Source: Salinispora oceanensis (GTDB lineage: Bacteria > Actinomycetota > Actinomycetes > Mycobacteriales > Micromonosporaceae). Taken from it: a DNA stretch of 64,000 nucleotides. A model generated the notes under the pieces. That model was not told where the DNA came from and did no database searches. It saw only the letters and a list, made by a program, of their open reading frames with translations. This document shows positions 61,289 through 64,000 of this stretch, piece by piece (the first letter of the stretch is position 1; each line of letters opens with the position of its first letter). The DNA lies in assembly GCF_000383575.1 (NCBI RefSeq), contig NZ_KB911579.1, positions 1,060,221-1,124,220 of the forward strand, in the 5' to 3' direction. The position numbers and the translations under genes were made by a program.

Positions 61289-62299
61289 TTACCGCTGCGC
61301 GTGCACCACGTCCCGAACCTCGGCGAAGTGGCAGGCGCTCGGGTGGTCCGAACTCTGCCGGACGGCCAGCTCCGGCTCCCGCTGAGCGCAGATCTCCTGC
61401 GCCTTCCAGCAGCGGGTCCGGAAACGGCAGCCGGAGGGCGGGTTGGCCGGCGACGGAACATCGCCGGTCAGCACGATCTGGTCCCGCATACCCCGCAGCT
61501 TCGGATCCGGCACCGGCACCGCCGAGAGCAGCGCCTGCGTGTACGGGTGGGTGGGGTTCTCGTAGATCTGGTCCTCGGTGCCGATCTCAACGACCCGACC
61601 GAGGTACATCACCGCGACCCGGTCGGCGATGTGCCGCACCACGGACAGGTCATGCGCGATGAAGATGTACGACAGCCCCAACTCTTTCTGGAGCTTCTCC
61701 AGCAGGTTGATCACCTGCGCCTGGATCGACACGTCCAGGGCGGAGACCGGCTCATCGCACAAGATGATCTCCGGGTTGAGCGCCAGCGCGCGGGCGATAC
61801 CGATGCGCTGGCGCTGGCCGCCGGAGAACTGGTGCGGATACCGGTTGATGTGATCGGGGTTCAGACCGACCAGATCCAGCAGCTCCTGCACCCGGGCCCG
61901 CCGCTTCGGCTTCTCCAGCACCTCGGAGTGCACCTCGAACGGCTCGCCGATGATGTCGCCGACGGTCATCCGCGGGTTGAGTGAGGTGTACGGGTCCTGC
62001 ATCACCAGCTGGATGTTGCGCCGGCCGCGACGCCGCTCGGCGCCGCCGACCTTCGCCATGTTCCGGCCCTGCACGAACAGGTCACCGGAGGTGGGGGTCT
62101 CCAGCCCCACCAACATCCGGGCCAGGGTCGACTTGCCGCAGCCGGACTCGCCGACGATGCCCAGGGTCTCACCCCGGCGCAGCTGCAGGTTGATCCCGTC
62201 AACCGCGCGGACCGCACCGATCTGCCGCTTGAAGAGGATCCCCTGGGTGAGCGGGAAGTGCTTCACCAGGTCACGGGCCTCCAGCACGATGTCAGACAT
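61289..62299 (-). CDS. Peptide ABC transporter ATP-binding protein, DppF/OppF type (second system)
   Basis: 336 residues from ATG 62299. LVKHFPLTQGILFKRQIG, Walker A GESGCGKSTLARMLVGLE, LVMQDPYTSLNPRMTVGDI, signature FSGGQRQRIGIARALALNP, Walker B ILCDEPVSALDVS, H-loop IAHDLSVVRHI and the C-terminal GCRFRTRCWKAQEIC. Very similar to the product of 42320-43360. Its start overlaps the upstream DppD-type gene by eight bases. Confidence 0.94.
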   Translation of the reverse strand: MSDIVLEARDLVKHFPLTQGILFKRQIGAVRAVDGINLQLRRGETLGIVGESGCGKSTLARMLVGLETPTSGDLFVQGRNMAKVGGAERRRGRRNIQLVMQDPYTSLNPRMTVGDIIGEPFEVHSEVLEKPKRRARVQELLDLVGLNPDHINRYPHQFSGGQRQRIGIARALALNPEIILCDEPVSALDVSIQAQVINLLEKLQKELGLSYIFIAHDLSVVRHIADRVAVMYLGRVVEIGTEDQIYENPTHPYTQALLSAVPVPDPKLRGMRDQIVLTGDVPSPANPPSGCRFRTRCWKAQEICAQREPELAVRQSSDHPSACHFAEVRDVVHAQR

Positions 62300-63338
62300 C
62301 GGCCTGGACCTCCTTCCAGAAGTGGCAGGCGGAGCTTCGGGCCGGGGCCACCCGATGCAGCGGTGGCACCGGGTCCTGACGGCAGGCATCCTTCGCGTAC
62401 CGGCACCGGGGGTTGAACGCGCAGCCCTTCGGGATGTCGGTCAGCAGCGGCGGCAAACCCTTGATGGCGGAGAGTTCCTGCCCCTTGAGGTCCAGGCGGG
62501 GAATCGACTCCAGCAGGCCCTTGGTGTACGGGTGGGACGGGCTCTCGTAGATGTCCCGGACCGGAGCCTCCTCAATGACCCGGCCGGCGTACATCACCGA
62601 GATCTGGTCCGCCACGTCGGCGACCACACCCATGTCGTGCGTGATCAGCAGCAGGCCCATGTTCCGTTCCTGCTGCAACTCGGCGAGGAGGGACATGATC
62701 TGGGCCTGCACGGTGACGTCCAGGGCGGTGGTCGGCTCGTCGGCGATCAACACCTCCGGGTCCAGCGCCAACGCCATAGCGATCATGACGCGCTGGCGCA
62801 TACCACCGGAGAACTGGTGCGGGTACTCGTTCACCCGCTGCTTCGCCGCCGGAATCTTGACCAGGTCAAGCAGCTCGACAGCGCGCGCCTTGCTGTCCGC
62901 CCGGGACATGCCCCGGTGCTTGCGGAACAGCTCACCGAGCTGGAAGCCGACCGTGAAGACCGGGTTCAGCGCGGAGAGGGCGTCCTGGAAGATCATCGCG
63001 ACCCGGTTGGCGCGGACCTTACGCCGCTGCTCCTCCCGAAGCTTGAGCAGGTCGACGCCGCGGTAGCGGATCTCCCCACCGGTGACGAACCCGGGTGGGC
63101 TGTCCAGGATCCCCATAATCGCCTGGGCGGTGACGCTCTTACCGCAGCCGGACTCACCGAGAATCGCTCGGGTCTCGCCGGCCCGCAGGCTGAAGCTGAC
63201 GCCGTTGACCGCGCGGGCGATGCCGTTGCGGGTACGGAACTCGACGTGCAGATCCTTGACCTCGAGCGGCAACGCATTTGAGTCAAGGCCGGGCAGGGCG
63301 TCCAGCTTGACGTTCACATCAGTGCTCATGGCGCTCAC
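62292..63338 (-). CDS. Peptide ABC transporter ATP-binding protein, DppD/OppD type (second system)
   Basis: 348 residues. LEVKDLHVEFRTRNGIARAV, Walker A GESGCGKSVTAQAIMGIL, IFQDALSALNPVFTVGFQ, signature FSGGMRQRVMIAMALALDP, Walker B LIADEPTTALDV, H-loop ITHDMGVVADV and the Cys extension GCAFNPRCRYAKDAC. GTG 63338 overlaps the TGA of the permease gene (GTGA); ATG 63329 is an alternative. Confidence 0.94.
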   Translation of the reverse strand: MSAMSTDVNVKLDALPGLDSNALPLEVKDLHVEFRTRNGIARAVNGVSFSLRAGETRAILGESGCGKSVTAQAIMGILDSPPGFVTGGEIRYRGVDLLKLREEQRRKVRANRVAMIFQDALSALNPVFTVGFQLGELFRKHRGMSRADSKARAVELLDLVKIPAAKQRVNEYPHQFSGGMRQRVMIAMALALDPEVLIADEPTTALDVTVQAQIMSLLAELQQERNMGLLLITHDMGVVADVADQISVMYAGRVIEEAPVRDIYESPSHPYTKGLLESIPRLDLKGQELSAIKGLPPLLTDIPKGCAFNPRCRYAKDACRQDPVPPLHRVAPARSSACHFWKEVQADV

Positions 63339-64000
63339 CGGAACTTCGGGTCGAGGGCGTCACGCAGGGCGTCACCCATAAGAATGAAGGACAGCACCGT
63401 GCCAATCAACAGCCCGCAGGGGAAGAGCAGCAGCCACGGGTCCTCCAGGAAGTAGACGTCGTGGGCCGAGATCATGATGCCCCAGGACTGCGCCGGTGGC
63501 TGGAGCCCGATACCGAGGAAGGTCAGCGTGGCCTCCGCGGCCACGAACGAACCCAGCACGATCGTGGCGTACACCAACATCGGCGCGATCGCGTTCGGCA
63601 GGATGTGCCGGAACATCAACCGACCATTGCCCGCCCCGACCGCCCTCGCGGCCTGCACGTAGTCCAGGTCCTTTGAGGAGATGACGCTACCGCGGATGAT
63701 CCGGGCGATCGTCGGCCAGCTCAGCAGGAACAGCACCAGGGCGATGGTCACGACGTTCTGCTGCTTGATCAGGGTCAGGAAGACGATCGCACCGAGCAGG
63801 AACGGCAGCGAGAAGAAGATGTCCATCAACCGGGAAATGATCCCGTCGACCCAGCCGCCGTAGTAGCCGGCGAGGAGTCCCATCAGGCCGCCGAAGAGCA
63901 CGATGCCCCCGGTTGCCATGATCGCGATCACCATCGATGGCCGAGCGCCGTAGATGGCGTGCGAGTAGTAGTCGCAGCCCTGAATGTTGAAGCCGAACGG
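63335..64000 (-). CDS. Peptide ABC transporter permease, DppC/OppC type (partial, runs off the window)
   Basis: The 3' two-thirds of the gene; at the window edge the frame is still open and reads PFGFNIQGCDYYSHAIYGAR, the periplasmic block that precedes the core in DppC proteins. Then come LFGGLMGLLAGYYGGWVDGI, the EAA loop YVQAARAVGAGNGRLMFRHILPN and FLGIGLQPPAQSWGIMIS. The N-terminus, the DppB permease and the binding protein should lie beyond base 64000. Confidence 0.93.
   Translation of the reverse strand, partial: PFGFNIQGCDYYSHAIYGARPSMVIAIMATGGIVLFGGLMGLLAGYYGGWVDGIISRLMDIFFSLPFLLGAIVFLTLIKQQNVVTIALVLFLLSWPTIARIIRGSVISSKDLDYVQAARAVGAGNGRLMFRHILPNAIAPMLVYATIVLGSFVAAEATLTFLGIGLQPPAQSWGIMISAHDVYFLEDPWLLLFPCGLLIGTVLSFILMGDALRDALDPKFR

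Overview
The window is high-G+C DNA dense with GTG starts, ATGA/GTGA stop-start overlaps and actinobacterial gene families. Gene content and order fit a Micromonosporaceae chromosome (Micromonospora or Salinispora-like). This is inferred from gene content, not from a database search. No rRNA, tRNA, CRISPR array, prophage or intact insertion sequence was seen.

Layout. 0-5.4 kb: a MutT-like NUDIX hydrolase, a divergent pterin carbinolamine dehydratase homologue, a PH-domain protein, a methionine aminopeptidase divergent from a small XRE regulator with two abutting palindromes between them, a secreted DUF1254/DUF1214 protein and endonuclease V. 5.4-12.2 kb: a mini-operon of a TPR protein and tiny Cys-rich/helical proteins, two GNAT acetyltransferases, a penicillin/AHL acylase-family enzyme and a trypsin-like protease. 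12.2-15.5 kb: a lower-G+C accessory patch with a secreted alpha/beta hydrolase, an IS1380-type transposase fragment and a membrane protein fused to an IS3 OrfA tail. 15.5-20 kb: YchF, peptidase E and an alkylation-repair pair (Ada-AlkA fusion plus Ogt). 20-31.3 kb: three ABC systems (an asymmetric exporter pair, a LolD/FtsX-type pair and a four-gene ABC-2 operon). 31.4-37.2 kb: DM13 protein, APS kinase with a degenerate ATP-sulfurylase domain, Icd, Mdh, FolD. 37.6-43.4 kb: complete peptide ABC importer. 43.5-45.6 kb: a second XRE/TPR plus small-protein mini-operon paralogous to that at 5.4-7 kb. 45.5-48.1 kb: AAA/DUF4143 ATPase, a 23-bp tandem repeat array, ArsR regulator and its divergent SDR. 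48.1-61.2 kb: a housekeeping block (purH, purN, DUF4190 and DUF6350 proteins, sucD, sucC, M23 peptidases, pcrA, aroQ) that from memory resembles the Rv0948c-Rv0957 neighbourhood of Mycobacterium tuberculosis. 61.3 kb to the end: a second peptide ABC importer on the minus strand, running off the window.

How genes work together. Icd, SucCD and Mdh are TCA-cycle enzymes; PurN and PurH act in purine synthesis using formyl-folate whose pool FolD helps supply; Ada-AlkA and Ogt repair alkylated DNA.

Most notable: (1) a probable transcription attenuator ahead of aroQ. A sigma70-like promoter places the start site at the GTG of a 21-residue leader peptide with a Tyr-Phe-Tyr-Tyr run, followed by competing hairpins and a 38-bp palindromic terminator. 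(2) Two paralogous cassettes pairing a TPR (with or without HTH) regulator with translationally coupled tiny proteins sharing an EQEAARxRLLDQAR motif and W-T-C Cys-rich motifs.
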